64,000 nucleotides of DNA from Marisa cornuarietis (lineage: Eukaryota; Mollusca; Gastropoda; Architaenioglossa; Ampullariidae). Location: assembly GCA_004794655.1 (NCBI GenBank), contig SMMW01000033.1:4375501-4439500 (forward strand), given 5' to 3'. This document shows positions 1-11,402 of the stretch, one piece after another (within the stretch, counting starts at the first letter, position 1; every line of letters starts with the position of its first letter). The notes under the pieces are model-generated. The model saw only the letters and a list, made by a program, of their open reading frames with translations. It ran no database searches and was not told the DNA's origin. Made by a program: the position numbers and the translations under genes.

Positions 1-869
1 ATGCCTTCTTTTTGGGTCTCTAATATATTTTTCTATTTAACTTTTTTTGTACCTGTACAGGGCATTGTAGCCACTTAAAAGTGAATAAAGGCACTATAGA
101 AATCGTGTCATTAAAAATACTGTTTTGTAAATCAGGAATTAATATGTCCAATGGAAAATTTTGGAAACGTCTCATAAAATTGCTTCCTTTATGGTCTAAG
201 GGAGGTCACTGTGTTCGATGAGAAATGGTTCAGCTAGTGTAGCTTGATTTTTTTTCCACATCTTATGTCATAAATAATTGTTAAAAAAAACCCCATATAA
301 AATAGTGTTTTTTTCACATGTGAAGGAACTACTGTGTAGCCCCTGAGTTTAGGCCATATGTGTATGAAGACAATAAGGTCAAAAACCCTGACTTAATACC
401 TGGTTATGCAAAGCTCAATATCATTAGGGATTTTGTGGATATTGGTGATACCATAGTTTTCATCTCTTTCCGTGCATGACAGTGATAGCATGCATTGAAT
501 AAAGGATGAAAGTTATACAGATTTTGGGAAATACAAGCTTAGCATAGTCATTTGGAGGGTTGGGAAACCTTGCATTCTGATAGATCCTTTGAGTCTGAGA
601 TGGACAAATAGGTCCACCCCTTTCAGCAAGTATCAAGTCAGAGCCTGTGTCTGTCATATTAAATAATCTTTACTCCAAAACTATGTTAGCAAAAAGGCAT
701 GAAATTCAAGCATTTATCAAATCAAATCACATTTGAAGATTTAAAATTTTCGGGATGTACCTTTCTTTTCAATACATTGATGGCATGAGAGCACATGCTA
801 AGACAGCAATTTTTCACTTTTCTTTCCTTTCTTTTGTATTCCAGGTATCATGTCTGTCACATCAAATTT
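1..869. other. AT-rich non-coding sequence, probably intron or 5' flank
   Basis: I see no gene here. The stretch is AT-rich with short homopolymers. A pyrimidine-rich tract ending in CAG near 843 looks like a splice acceptor, but no open exon follows it, and the downstream sequence is explained by the minus-strand LINE remnant. Part of this DNA may be the 3' end of that LINE. Confidence 0.5.
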
Positions 870-2160
870 TTCTGTAGTTATGCAAAGGGCTGTTTTTTCC
901 ATATTTTCTTTGTTGTCCCACAGAATTTCTTCCAGTATGGCTCCCAGAAGTCACTGATCTGTTCATGTCTGTCTGCATAGTGGACAGAGCTGCAGGACAT
1001 TCTCTGAGTCCATCTCGCATAAGCAGTTTTCAGTGTATGACAGTCCCATGCGGAACATTTATGCACACAGTCGGTGCACAGGCCGAAAATGATGGTCTGT
1101 TGGTAGTGTTTCAGACTGAGCATCTAGCTGTCTAACGGCAGGTTGTGTTCATTTGCCTACTGGCTCATGAAGTGGTGTTTAACTAGAGCCTTGGCTTTAT
1201 TGTATGTAATTGCCTGTTTTGGCTGCTCTGGACTGGTGAGTTTATCTGCCTCATTTCCTTACAAGGAGTAAAGTGCAGGGATCCATTGGATCTTGTGTGT
1301 TGAGAGGCAGTGCTGAGGAGGTGCTGTGTCTCATTCCAACTGCTCCCTGGGGGACTGCAAGCTCTGGATGACTAAACTGCAGTCAGTCAAGAAGACGACA
1401 TGAGAGGGGGCATGGGCTTTGTTGCTGACCTCTGTCAGCATTTTGTAGTTGGACGATAGAGATACAGCAGCTAGTGACCTTGAGGGGCTGTATCCATCTG
1501 GGTGGTATATAAAGATTCCACTTCCCCCAATGTGGATGAGAGTATCAAAGGATCCATCTATAAAGACGTTTTGCTAAATGTTTGAAGCTGCCCTTCTTTA
1601 GTTTATTCTTGGTGGCCTCTTGTAGCTTTCAGTGGACAGGATGTGGGTGAAGGTTTGTAGCTTTTCTTGTTGGATCAGGAGCTACATGTGTCAGGTTTAA
1701 GGAAGCAAGTCGTGTGGTGGTCTCCAGGAAGTGGATGGGTGTACACTGTAGTATTTTGTCCACCTGTGAGGATCCACATTCCCGCATTTTGCACTTTGTC
1801 CAGCCAGCTTTTGTTGCTCTTGCCTGCCATGACCCAGGCAGCAGAACCACCATCTTAAGGCAGAAATTGCCTGGGTAGACCTGTTTAAGGATGATGCTTC
1901 TTGCACCCTACTTGGTTCTGGAGAGTTTTTTCATCAGAAACAGTCATCCTAAGGCCTCTATCTTCTGAATGTGTGGACCCCATATAAACCTCTTGTCTAG
2001 CTTGATACCGAGGTAGGTGGGTCTCTTTTCCTGAGGTAACTCTTGGTTGTTAATAGTTAGCTTCAGGGTATCTTTTGTATTTGAGAGGGAGAAGGAAATA
2101 CAGTTGGATATACCCAATTTCCTTTGGATTTACAACAAAGTGCTGTTTCATGATAGAATG
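870..2160 (-). mobile_element. Decayed LINE ORF2 3' part (RT thumb, RNase H, C-terminal region), I/Jockey type
   Basis: Read on the minus strand, three consecutive pieces of a non-LTR retrotransposon ORF2 appear in the expected order. About 2160-1640 gives the end of the reverse transcriptase, including RPTYLGIKLDKRFIWGPHI. About 1580-1180 gives an RNase H domain starting VFIDGS (first catalytic Asp), then VVFLTD and IQWIPA..GNEADKL. About 1125-870 gives the Cys/His-type C-terminal region (QQTIIFGL, then a KKFCGTTKKIWKK-like end). Stops and frameshifts occur throughout, so it is dead. It is 5'-truncated near 2160; the 3' end is not resolved. It lies antisense to the large exon that follows and is probably inside an intron of that gene. 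I did not find a target-site duplication. Confidence 0.75.
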
Positions 2161-2615
2161 AGGTAGGACAGTTTTTTACTCCTGACTTTTGAACTTAAAT
2201 TATGATTTTGATTTATTTCATAATTTTGAATTCCTGTCATGTTGAGTTAATTTTTATGTGTGTTTTTTTTTTTTGAAAATTCTTGAAATTGATACATACC
2301 TAGGTATTAGAGCCAAGGTTTGATCTCAAAACATTAACTATGTTTGATCTCAAAGCATTAACTACATTTAATAGGCTTATTTTATATTATTATATCATTA
2401 TAGCTTAATTTTAGTGTATGTGTGTGCACGTGTTAAGCTTCAATGTCTGATGGCCAAAGACATATTATATGGAAATGTAATCTGATTGTTGTAGAATATA
2501 CTGCTTTGTATTAGCACTATATATATATATATCCCCCCATGCCAAAATGACTATGAGCCATTGACAGTAAATGATGTCATGTCTATAGCTTAATTTCTTA
2601 CTTGCCTAATTGCAG
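2161..2615 (+). other. Intron end with splice acceptor before the giant exon
   Basis: This AT-rich stretch shows no coding signal. It ends in a pyrimidine-rich tract and TTGCAG at 2610-2615, a good splice acceptor. The downstream frame has no ATG at its beginning: the first in-frame codon after the preceding stop that could act as a start is TTG, which forms part of the acceptor. Splicing into this point, rather than translation initiation, is therefore the better reading. A short TA run is at about 2519-2531. Confidence 0.6.
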
Positions 2616-5600
2616 GCCTACCTTAAGGGAGCAGATTTTGATAACTGCAGGATCTGCCAAACTGTGATTGATCTCAGCCTGGTAGAGAGAGAAGAAGCAG
2701 AAAATCTTCCACTACCACAAGACCACTTAGCACTAGCTCCAAACATTTTAGAGCCAAGAACAGCTATTTCAGATTCTTCAATTCTGCAGAAATGCTTTTA
2801 TGAACCTAACAGTGTATATCTTACCAAAGACCACATTTCAGTGCAAAATACTCCTTGTGGCAAAGAGATGGCTGATGCAGATTTGGAAACAGGTGACTTG
2901 GTGAGAAAACCTAATGATGTAGTAACAAGTGATGATACCCAAACACAGGTACCTGTTACATCACAGAAGCAGGAGAGCCCTGATTCTAATATCAATAGTG
3001 AAGGCTATGCAGATGCATCAGACATTCCTGCATCATTATATCAAGAAAATGTAGCCACAGTGACCAGTTCGTTTGGCACACTTACAAAAGAACATGTTTC
3101 TGTGTCTGCAAAGAATTCAGAGCAACAGTATGCAGGCATAGATTGTGTACGGATTGTTCCAGTTGATGCCAGTGAGCATGCTACTGTGTTTGCAGAAATT
3201 AACTCACAGCTAGATGCATCAGAGTCTCTTACTAGAAAAACTGAAAAGGTTGATGGTGTAAATAGTGAGGAGTCTAAAAATGAAAGGGTTTGCAATCAAA
3301 CAACTCTTCAAAAAGAAAGTGGCAGTCACCAGGATACACTGAGGTGCTCATCCTTGCAGGAAAAATCAGTGACTGCTAAAGCCACCATGAAAGATTTAGT
3401 AAATATATCAGCAAAAGGGATACCAGTGCTTATTGACAAAGGATCTGAAGAAAGTGTAAATCCTTGTGTTGACACCACAGCTGTTCATGTGATGTCAAAG
3501 CTTTCTTGCATTCAGCCAGAGTTTGAGAAGGATGATACTAGATATTCTTCTTTGGCATCATCTTCTAACTTAGAAAAATTGCCTCTTTTTGGTGAGTCAT
3601 CTATAACGTCAAGATCTCTTGTCTTAAATCCATTTGATCTTACTAAAAGAAAAAGTAATGAAAAAAGGGATCAAGGAGAAATGACCACTGTGCAGTGGCC
3701 AGATACTCATCTTCAGACAAAAGAAGTTATGCCTCAACGATTATGGGATGTTGAGGTTGATGAAAAAAGATCTGTTAAGATTGAGACGATGAATTTAATG
3801 GAGTCACCCAGCAGATTGCAGAGCTCTTCCGTCAATTCTCATAGAAGTGTGAAGAACTGGCAGCAGTGGAAAAGCTTACAGGCAGCCCAATTTAGCAACC
3901 GAGATGTTCTTGGTGGTGAGAATAAAAAAAATGCCATAGATGTATGTCCAAAGACTGAGACCCTTAAAACTTCAGACATTGTCTGTGATGTGATTTCTCA
4001 TTCAGGTGTCTTGATTGATAACACGTCTCTTAAATTGGCATCCGCACTCAAAGCAGATGGTAAAAAGTCCATGTCAGAAAAGCAAGGCAGCCACCTTGGT
4101 ACAGCTTCTGACAATTCAACTTTTTTTGATATGATAAACAAAACTAGTTCTTCCACAAGGAATTCAATACCAGGTTTGGATCTTATTGAAGAACCACCAC
4201 TCTGTAACAACTCAAGTTTGTGTGATGGGCTGAAATTTGCAAATGAAGTTGTGTCTGCTTGGAACGATCAAGAGACTAAAAATGTTGAGCAAGGAAAAAG
4301 AGAAATTTTGGCTCTTGAAGAACCAAGTGTCAGCACAGCTCATATTTCCCACAGTGATGGTAATGATCTAGAGGGAGCTTGTCAGCAAGAGGGCAGCCCC
4401 ATTCAGACAGATTGTAGCAGAGATAAAAAAATAGTGCTTGAACAAGAAACTGTTGAATTACCTAATGTAGGTGGAGCCTGTAGGCTTCCTGTAGAAAAGC
4501 TTCCAAATTCTCTGATTACAGTGGATATCAGTGAAGCTGAAAGAGAGTTTTCTTCTGATTGTTTGGAGGAAAACAAGGAGTTTGAAATCTCTGTGAAGAC
4601 CAGACCTGTTGGCATTGGTTGCCCTATTCCCAGTGTTGCAAAGCAGCAAGTCGAAAATAAAAATTGTATACAAGAATGTGAAGAGCAAAGGTCTTTGAAA
4701 GTTGATCCTAGGTTCCATGGTGGTGAGAATCTGCTTTCTGTAAACATTGGTCAAAGAGCAGAAAATCAGACACCTCACTTTATTCATCAGGGATCCATGC
4801 AGCCACAAATAGTACCATATGAAAATATGGGAAACACAATCCCTATAAGAAACAGCCACCAAAACCCTCAGCAACAACCGGGATATTATACAGGGAAACC
4901 ACTCTATGTAGAATTAGGCCAAGGTCACCATGAGCCTTATTTTGGCTCAGCAGCTATGCCAGTAGCCAGGTTTTTGCCAACTTTGCCAGGGCTTAATCAG
5001 GCAGCTCAGTCACCACATTGCTTTCTACCTTTGCCTCAGCAGACTTTTTTACCAGGAGGGAAACAGTTCCCCCTGCAACATTTACCTAATTTCCAGCAGT
5101 CATCAGCTGGAAACATAACTTTTCCAATGGGATCAGTACTTAGACATTCTGCTGTTGGGATTGTCTCACCCATGGTTCATGGCTCTACGGTGCATGGTGG
5201 AAATCTAAACTTAGGAAATACGCCACCATCATCTGCTCCACCATACACTTGTAGTGATGCAGCAGATTTGAGCAAGAAACCTAGCATGTCTTCTTCTGTG
5301 AGTGGAAGTGATGTGTATGCATGGTTCTCGGATATTCTCGGTGGCAAACGGAATTCATCTCCTCAGGGTGGTAAACTAAATGTGAAAATGTTGAGAGTAG
5401 CAGACAAAGAGTCTAGCTGTAGGTTGGGTTCACCAGTAGACCCTAAGCTTTTTACTAAAAGCAAAGATAAGACTAAGCGTTTAAAGTCAGAGAATAATGA
5501 CACGTCATCTGATGAAGAAAAAACCTACAGCTACAGCAGCACAAAATCTAGACCATCTTGCTCTTCCAAAGCAAGATTTAAGCATTTTAGTGAAGACGAT

Positions 5601-8600
5601 TACTTTGAAATGTCCCACAGATCAAAATGTAAAACCGCTAGCTACAGTAGATCGAAAACTCTGCAGACAGATTCAACTAGTTCACCAAATGTGTCTCATT
5701 CATTAAAGGATGATCGTTTTAGAAGAAAGAATGAGTGTGTTGGTGGATCAGATGACTCATCTCATTCACCTTGTTTCTCGAAGGACAGATTAAATCGTTC
5801 ATTAAGGAGAACGAAATATTCAAGATCACCTAGTTCATCTGATTCATCTAATCTGGGAAAAAACAGATCTTCCAGTCTTACCAAAAGGAAGAAAAAACGT
5901 ATAGATTCGAATGATTCACGTTCATCTCGTGGCGGTAAACCAAAGACAAAGCGTTTGGCGCCAGAAGGTCTTGAGTGTGGTCATAAAAAGTTAGATGGTG
6001 GAAGAGGCTCCGCCAGGGGCAGTTCCACAGATCTGCGAGATGTTTCAAAAACTTCCAAGAACAAAACAGTTGTCTCTAGCACCAAAAATATGGAATCCAA
6101 GAAAACAGCTTCTAAATTTTCAACAAACAGAATCTCAAATGCAGCTAAAAAAAAGAACACTAAGAAGAGGAAAGTGTTAGATTTAAATAACAAAACAGGG
6201 CGCACAACTTCAAAGGCAGCTGGTTCAGGTGAAGTGTTAGTCCTGGATTCAGAGAAAACACGCATTGAAAACTGTACCAATATTCAAAATGGAGACCTTT
6301 TATTGAAGGCTTGTGAAAAGAGTTCTGTGAAAAATGACTTAAACACATGCATGACTGGAGAATCAGGCTGTCCAGCTGTTGCCCTGTCTGACAGATCAGA
6401 GTCAGCAGGATCTTCAGTTTCATCATCTGAAGAACCTGCATCTGTTAATTCAAACTCCCCACTGAAGGCAGGTTGTTTGGAGGACTTTAGTAAGTCAGGG
6501 CTCCAGAAAGATCAGATGCCTAAACGAAAATCAAGATGGGATCAGAAAAGGAAAGCATCAGAGTTGCTTGACGACAGAGATGATGACGGTGGTGACTTGG
6601 ATGGATTTGCTCACGAGCTACTGGAAGCTGAGATGGAACCTAAAAAACTCAAACTTATCGCTTTACCAGAAACTGATATAGCCACAGCTATCATATCGTC
6701 AAACGCAAAAAATGACAAGCTGTTTGCTGAAAGTTCTTCATCACTGTCAAAGAAATTTAAAGGTTGGAGGGAAACCTTTGCACCGTTGAAGGCATTAAGA
6801 GAACTGTCACCGTCAAACAGTGTTGATTCTGAAGATAACATCATGCCAAAGAGAATTTCAGATGATGAGATGAAACCTGCTAATTCACCACAGTCATCTG
6901 GATCAACCTGTTCCATCCTCGCTGACACGTCTTTAGAGGTCTTGTCCTATGCTAGAGAAATGATCCTACAGGAGATGAAAAATCTTCATAATCAGACTGA
7001 AGAGCAAGATGATAAAAGGTCTGAATGTTCCGGAGAAGTCTCAACATGTGGTGCAGATGTGCTAGATTTTGAGACACAGTACAAAGTGGAAGACAACGAT
7101 TCAATTTGTACAAAGTCCTCCCATACTGATTCATTTCCAGTCAACCTTTTAAACAAAAATAAAAAAATTCGAAAAGATAAGAAAGAATGCGTCAAAAATA
7201 AAGATCATATGGATTTGATGCAGAAGTCTGAAACTGATCTGACAGATCAAAAAGTAGAAAGTAAACAGAATTGTATTGAGGAACGAAATAATGTTGACAG
7301 TCTGAATGCAAATGCAGAGCTGGCAGGTCCGTCACAGAGGGAAGATGGTAACTGTTCACCCTTGAAAGGAGATACCCCAAAGAATGCTGCTTTGATGACC
7401 AGTAAACTTAAAAATGAACAGTTCAGCAATTTGACAGTGACAGAAGAAGAAATGTCAAGCCTGACAGATATGATTTTGAAACATTTAAAAGATTCTTCAG
7501 AAAAGGCTCATGCAGATGCTAACGCTTCAGAAGACTCTATTTTTTTAACAAACTGGTGTGGAAACAATGATGAAAAAAGCACAGAATGTCAGGAAACGTC
7601 AGGATCGAAATCTGCAAAAGATGAAGGTAGAGAAGTGCAAGTAGAAGATCAGAAAGTTGTGAGCTCTCGCTCCAAGGGTAAGCATGCAGCATTATTTCAA
7701 GGGGGTCAGATGTGGAGCGATATGTTGATGTCTAAAAAGAGAGAATACACCATTATAGAATCACTAAAGCAGAACCGTAACAGCAGACTAATTGCTAGAC
7801 GGGCTCAGGACAAAGAGAAAGCGAAAAGACCAGAACATTTAACTACCCGTTTGCCTCTGCAGAAATCTCAAGGCTGTACAAACAGCTTAGAACAATCGTT
7901 AGAGATTGCTGAAAAGTCTTCGTTAGTAAGTCATCAGACAACTGCTGTGCATGAGAACATTCAAAACATGCATAATGCTCAGCACACAGGTCTAGTTAAG
8001 CGTCTATATCCCAATGGGATTACTCGGGACACCTCAGAAATCGACACAAATGAAGGTGCACACAAGTTGCCAGAAGTTGCACCGAAGTGCACAGAAGTTG
8101 ACATAAATGAAAGTGTACACAAAACTGCTGTACAGAAACAAAGAATGATAGCAAAACCAGGACCACCTGAGCAGGCTTTAGACACTTTCCCAGTTGACCA
8201 GATAGAGATTGAACTGGGGCTAATTCAGGAGTGCTTAAATCTGCTTGAGGCAATGCAAAAGAAACAAACTATCGATCAGTTTGAGACTGGCATCCATTCG
8301 CCATATGTAGACTCTAATGAGTGCAACTCACTGAGTGGTTCTCAGAGAGGGCAGCAGCTGATTCAGCGATCCTGTCTGTCTCGTGCTACTTTTAGTGTTG
8401 TTCGCAAGGGCCTGTGTGCTGTAGCCGAGGACTTTTATAAAGCTATTACATTTACCAAGAAAGGGTACATTGGCCGCATGCACCAGAGTTTACCGAGAAC
8501 GCTCTTGCTTCCAGACGAGCTTGATACTTTTTATACGAAGGAAGGTAGTGCTTTGATTCTTATCCAGGGTATCCCACATAATCCCTACAAAAGACTTCAG

Positions 8601-8915
8601 GAGCTTCAAAAAATCATTGTAGAGAGTCTTGTTAAGAGTCAACGGTTTGCTCTTGATAATAACACTTTAGGAGTCACTCAAGAGAAGCTTCGACAAAAGG
8701 ACTTGAGAAAGGAGCGCTCCAGTCTTCTCATAACATTCACAGGTCGATTAAATTCTAAACGTCTTCAGAAACTGAAGACAGTCGTAAACCACTATGATAA
8801 CTGCCGTGCTCACCTGGAACGTGTACTTGGTGCGCAGAGCTTGTCCAAGATGACCTTTTTCCTGGCCTTGTACAAAGCAGTGAAGAGACACTTACAGATT
8901 ACACAAGGGGAAACG
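2616..8915 (+). CDS. Giant internal exon of a large Ser/Lys-rich nuclear-like protein (partial gene)
   Basis: The exon is open for exactly 6,300 nt (2,100 codons), from acceptor TTGCAG|GCC to donor ACG|GTAAGT, phase 0 at both ends; reading past the donor gives only VSH and a stop. Residue numbers count GCC as 1. A CRIC pair (11-14) could belong to a zinc site completed by an upstream exon. Residues 1-720 are Ser/Thr/Glu-rich and look disordered. About 727-880 is Pro/Gln/Gly-rich. About 945-1190 is Ser/Arg/Lys-rich with basic NLS-like clusters (KRKKKRI, KKRKV). PKRKSRWDQ with Trp at 1308 matches the U2AF-ligand (ULM) pattern of basic residues followed by Trp-Asp. About 1856-2100 is hydrophobic-patterned, with likely helices, and looks folded. 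I do not recognise the family. A nuclear role linked to splicing or transcription is inference from composition and the ULM. Confidence 0.9.
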
Positions 8916-8921
8916 GTAAGT
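8914..8921 (+). other. Splice donor closing the giant exon
   Basis: ACG|GTAAGT matches the metazoan 5' splice-site consensus well at +1 to +6. It falls exactly on a codon boundary, and the reading frame closes nine bases later, as expected for an intron start. Confidence 0.8.
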
Positions 8922-8944
8922 CATTGAATTCGTTTGTACAGTCG

Positions 8945-9098
8945 CAGCTTGCTATCTTACCACCCCTGCGCCTTGCTGCAGTTTGTCGCACAACAGATTT
9001 CGTTCGAAGCTATCACGTTATCGATCATCTATTTATTTTATATCACCACCCACGCTTCTCACCAAAAGTGCGATGAGATGTGGTAAGATAACAAGCTG
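8945..9098. repeat. Inverted repeat just inside the intron
   Basis: CAGCTTGCTATCTTACCAC at 8945-8963 is the reverse complement of 9080-9098 with one mismatch. The arms enclose about 116 nt. The left arm begins 29 nt after the splice donor, so the intron RNA could form a stem there. It may also be a small foldback element; no flanking duplication was identified. Confidence 0.7.
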
Positions 9099-10860
9099 AG
9101 AGTGTTTCAAGATTATGAATTTTAGAATTCTGTTTGATTCCTGAATCCAGGTTCTTTTACGTTGGATTGGAGGGCGGTTTGTTATTTACTCTGTCAACAG
9201 ATTATGCTGATTGAACATGATAATGATGGTAAAGTTGGTTTAAAACGCTGAAAGTGGAGTAAAGTTGCAGAGAACAATGTACGTGTGAACAGATTGGTAT
9301 AAACTGCAAGAAGACAGAGCATATTGAGTGTGGGTAGAAAAATTTGTGGGATGAGTTTTTAATCCTGACGAACTCTGGAATAAAGACAGGGAAAGGGGCA
9401 GAGAATAGGGGCATTAGAAAACGAGCGAACTCCATATTTTTAAACTTTAAAAGCAGTCCGACTGGATATAACAATATGAAGACCGTATCATTTGCAGCTA
9501 TGTAGGAATGATTTTTTTTATTTATTTATAAAAAGATTCTTGAAATATACATATGTTGTCTGTCGAATTATTTTCTTTATTTCACTCCATAACATTCATT
9601 TATTCTTCCCTTGACTGGTACCTGTAGCTTGGGGGTGGGGGGTGTTGGAGACGCTGGGGTGGTGGACACATACACGTGACAGGTGTCAACGCCCACCATC
9701 TACGGCTATCTTGGGCGATAATGAGCAGGTCCAGTCCACTCCTTTACGTTCGTTACTCATTCTTGACGTTAGGCTAAGAGGCGGTTAGACCCCCTGGGAC
9801 GCATGTATTTACCCCTTTAAAAAAAATATATATAAAATTAACTAGAAGAGGTAGAAGAATTCAAATTGATAATGATAGATTGTCTTACTGTGTCTTACCT
9901 GAATCTTGCTTGAGAACTCACTTTTATGGTAATCCAAACTGAATCGGGTGCATAAGTGGAGTTTTGAAAAAGTTTTTCATGCACGTTTGCACAGGTTATG
10001 TCATCCAAGAACAAGACCTCAAGGAAGCAGACTTAGATGTTTGCAAATCAAGAAGAAATGAACACACATTGTTCTTGTCAATACAAATTCAAAAATGATG
10101 CATTAAAAAGGCACCAGGTTTATTAATATCTATGGCTGTAGAATTCTGGTTATAGTCGTGATGTTGAAGCTATCACTGTTAGGCCCTGCAAAGTCTTATA
10201 ATCTCCCAAAACATAAAAAATGATTGTGTAAAGATAAGGAATATAAAAGCAAATGATTTAATACATGTATTATTATATGAAAAAACTATTACTTTCAAGG
10301 TGTGGTGTGAATACATACACTTGGTCAGATTGTTTACCCAGCACCACATTTGGGGTTTCGACACCTTTGAAATAGCACTTACTGTAAATTGACAATTAAA
10401 ATTACTGAAGACATCCCCCTCAACATCACATAGGCTGCCAGATACATTTTGCAACTGCACACTGAATAGCCATAGACAATGCCATGGGGGAGGGCAACTA
10501 TTTGACCTCTGTATTGTGTCCACCATCTAGAAGATGCACAATAAACACTTGGAAAATATAACTGTGAAACACTTGATAAAAATTAACTTACTATAAAATT
10601 ACTGTTGCTGTTTACACTAAGCATGAAAACTTATTTATACTGAGTCCTGCATGGTATGGTAGGCCTGCAGTTCTTACACTGGTATGTTGGCACTCCCAGT
10701 TAGTGCTTTGGGTTCTGTCCTTCCGGTATGTAGGATCTTTACCTTCTTTAGCCTCTCAAAACAAACATGACAACATAATCACTATATTCTCAGTTCCTGT
10801 TACTTGTGCCTTTTTGTGTTTTCTATCTTTGTTTTCTGTTTGTCGTAAGTACTGTCGTTT
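9099..10860. other. Non-coding intron sequence
   Basis: I see no gene. A G-rich stretch with several G runs is at 9631-9665, within a block (about 9610-9830) that ends in an A/TA-rich tail and could be an old retroposon. A second possible acceptor (AATCCAG|GTT, 9150/9151) would add 19 codons before a stop at about 9210, but its pyrimidine tract is weak. Confidence 0.5.
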
Positions 10861-11400
10861 GCCCCCGTGAGCAGGCTTCTCGTGCCGGGGGTGAACACCC
10901 AGCCTCTCTCTGGCTGGGTGACTAAGCTGGTCCACCCCTTTCTCTTATGCTTTTCTTGTTTCTCCCTCACTGGCCCTTTTACCTATACTCTTTTTCTAAT
11001 CAACCATCTCCCTGTGACACTACTGTTTTGTCTTTTCTATCTTCTGTCTACACCAGTCTTTCCCTGACCTCTTTTTCCATCATGCCTTTCTTTTAATATA
11101 GCTCTATTTTCTTTGTGGCCTCTTTTAGGCCCCCTGCGTTTGCCGTGCAGGGCGACCCATGTCGGGGAAGGATGGGGTCCTGGAGGTTGAGGTCCTGTAG
11201 GCCAGAGTATATTCCTTCTGTATCCCTGGTGCGACCCTGCTGGAAATGCCCTAAGTGGTACCACTCGGTCCCATCCCCTTGTTGGACTCCGTGGTGGGTG
11301 GGGAACAGAAGGAACGAATCATATAGCTTTCATTATAGCAACAACAAAAAACCCCTAGGGAAACGCCTGCATGAGAGATAATCTTCTGACAGTGAGAGTG
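10861..11400 (+). other. LINE 5' leader with hairpins
   Basis: This is GC-richer than the surrounding intron. CACCCAGCC (10896-10904) and GGCTGGGTG (10912-10920) form a perfect 9-bp stem with a 7-nt loop, next to an imperfect CCCCCG/CGGGGG stem (about 10862-10890). It precedes ORF1 of the LINE and probably held its internal promoter. That promoter role is inference from LINE biology. Confidence 0.55.
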
Positions 11401-11402
11401 AG

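Noticed and set aside
2610..2615. TTG as translation start of the 2.1-kilocodon frame
   Set aside because: TTGCAG is a splice acceptor; no ATG opens the frame, so translation must begin in an upstream exon.
4458..4877. 139-codon minus-strand frame inside the giant exon
   Set aside because: Antisense shadow of the coding exon with no recognisable motif.
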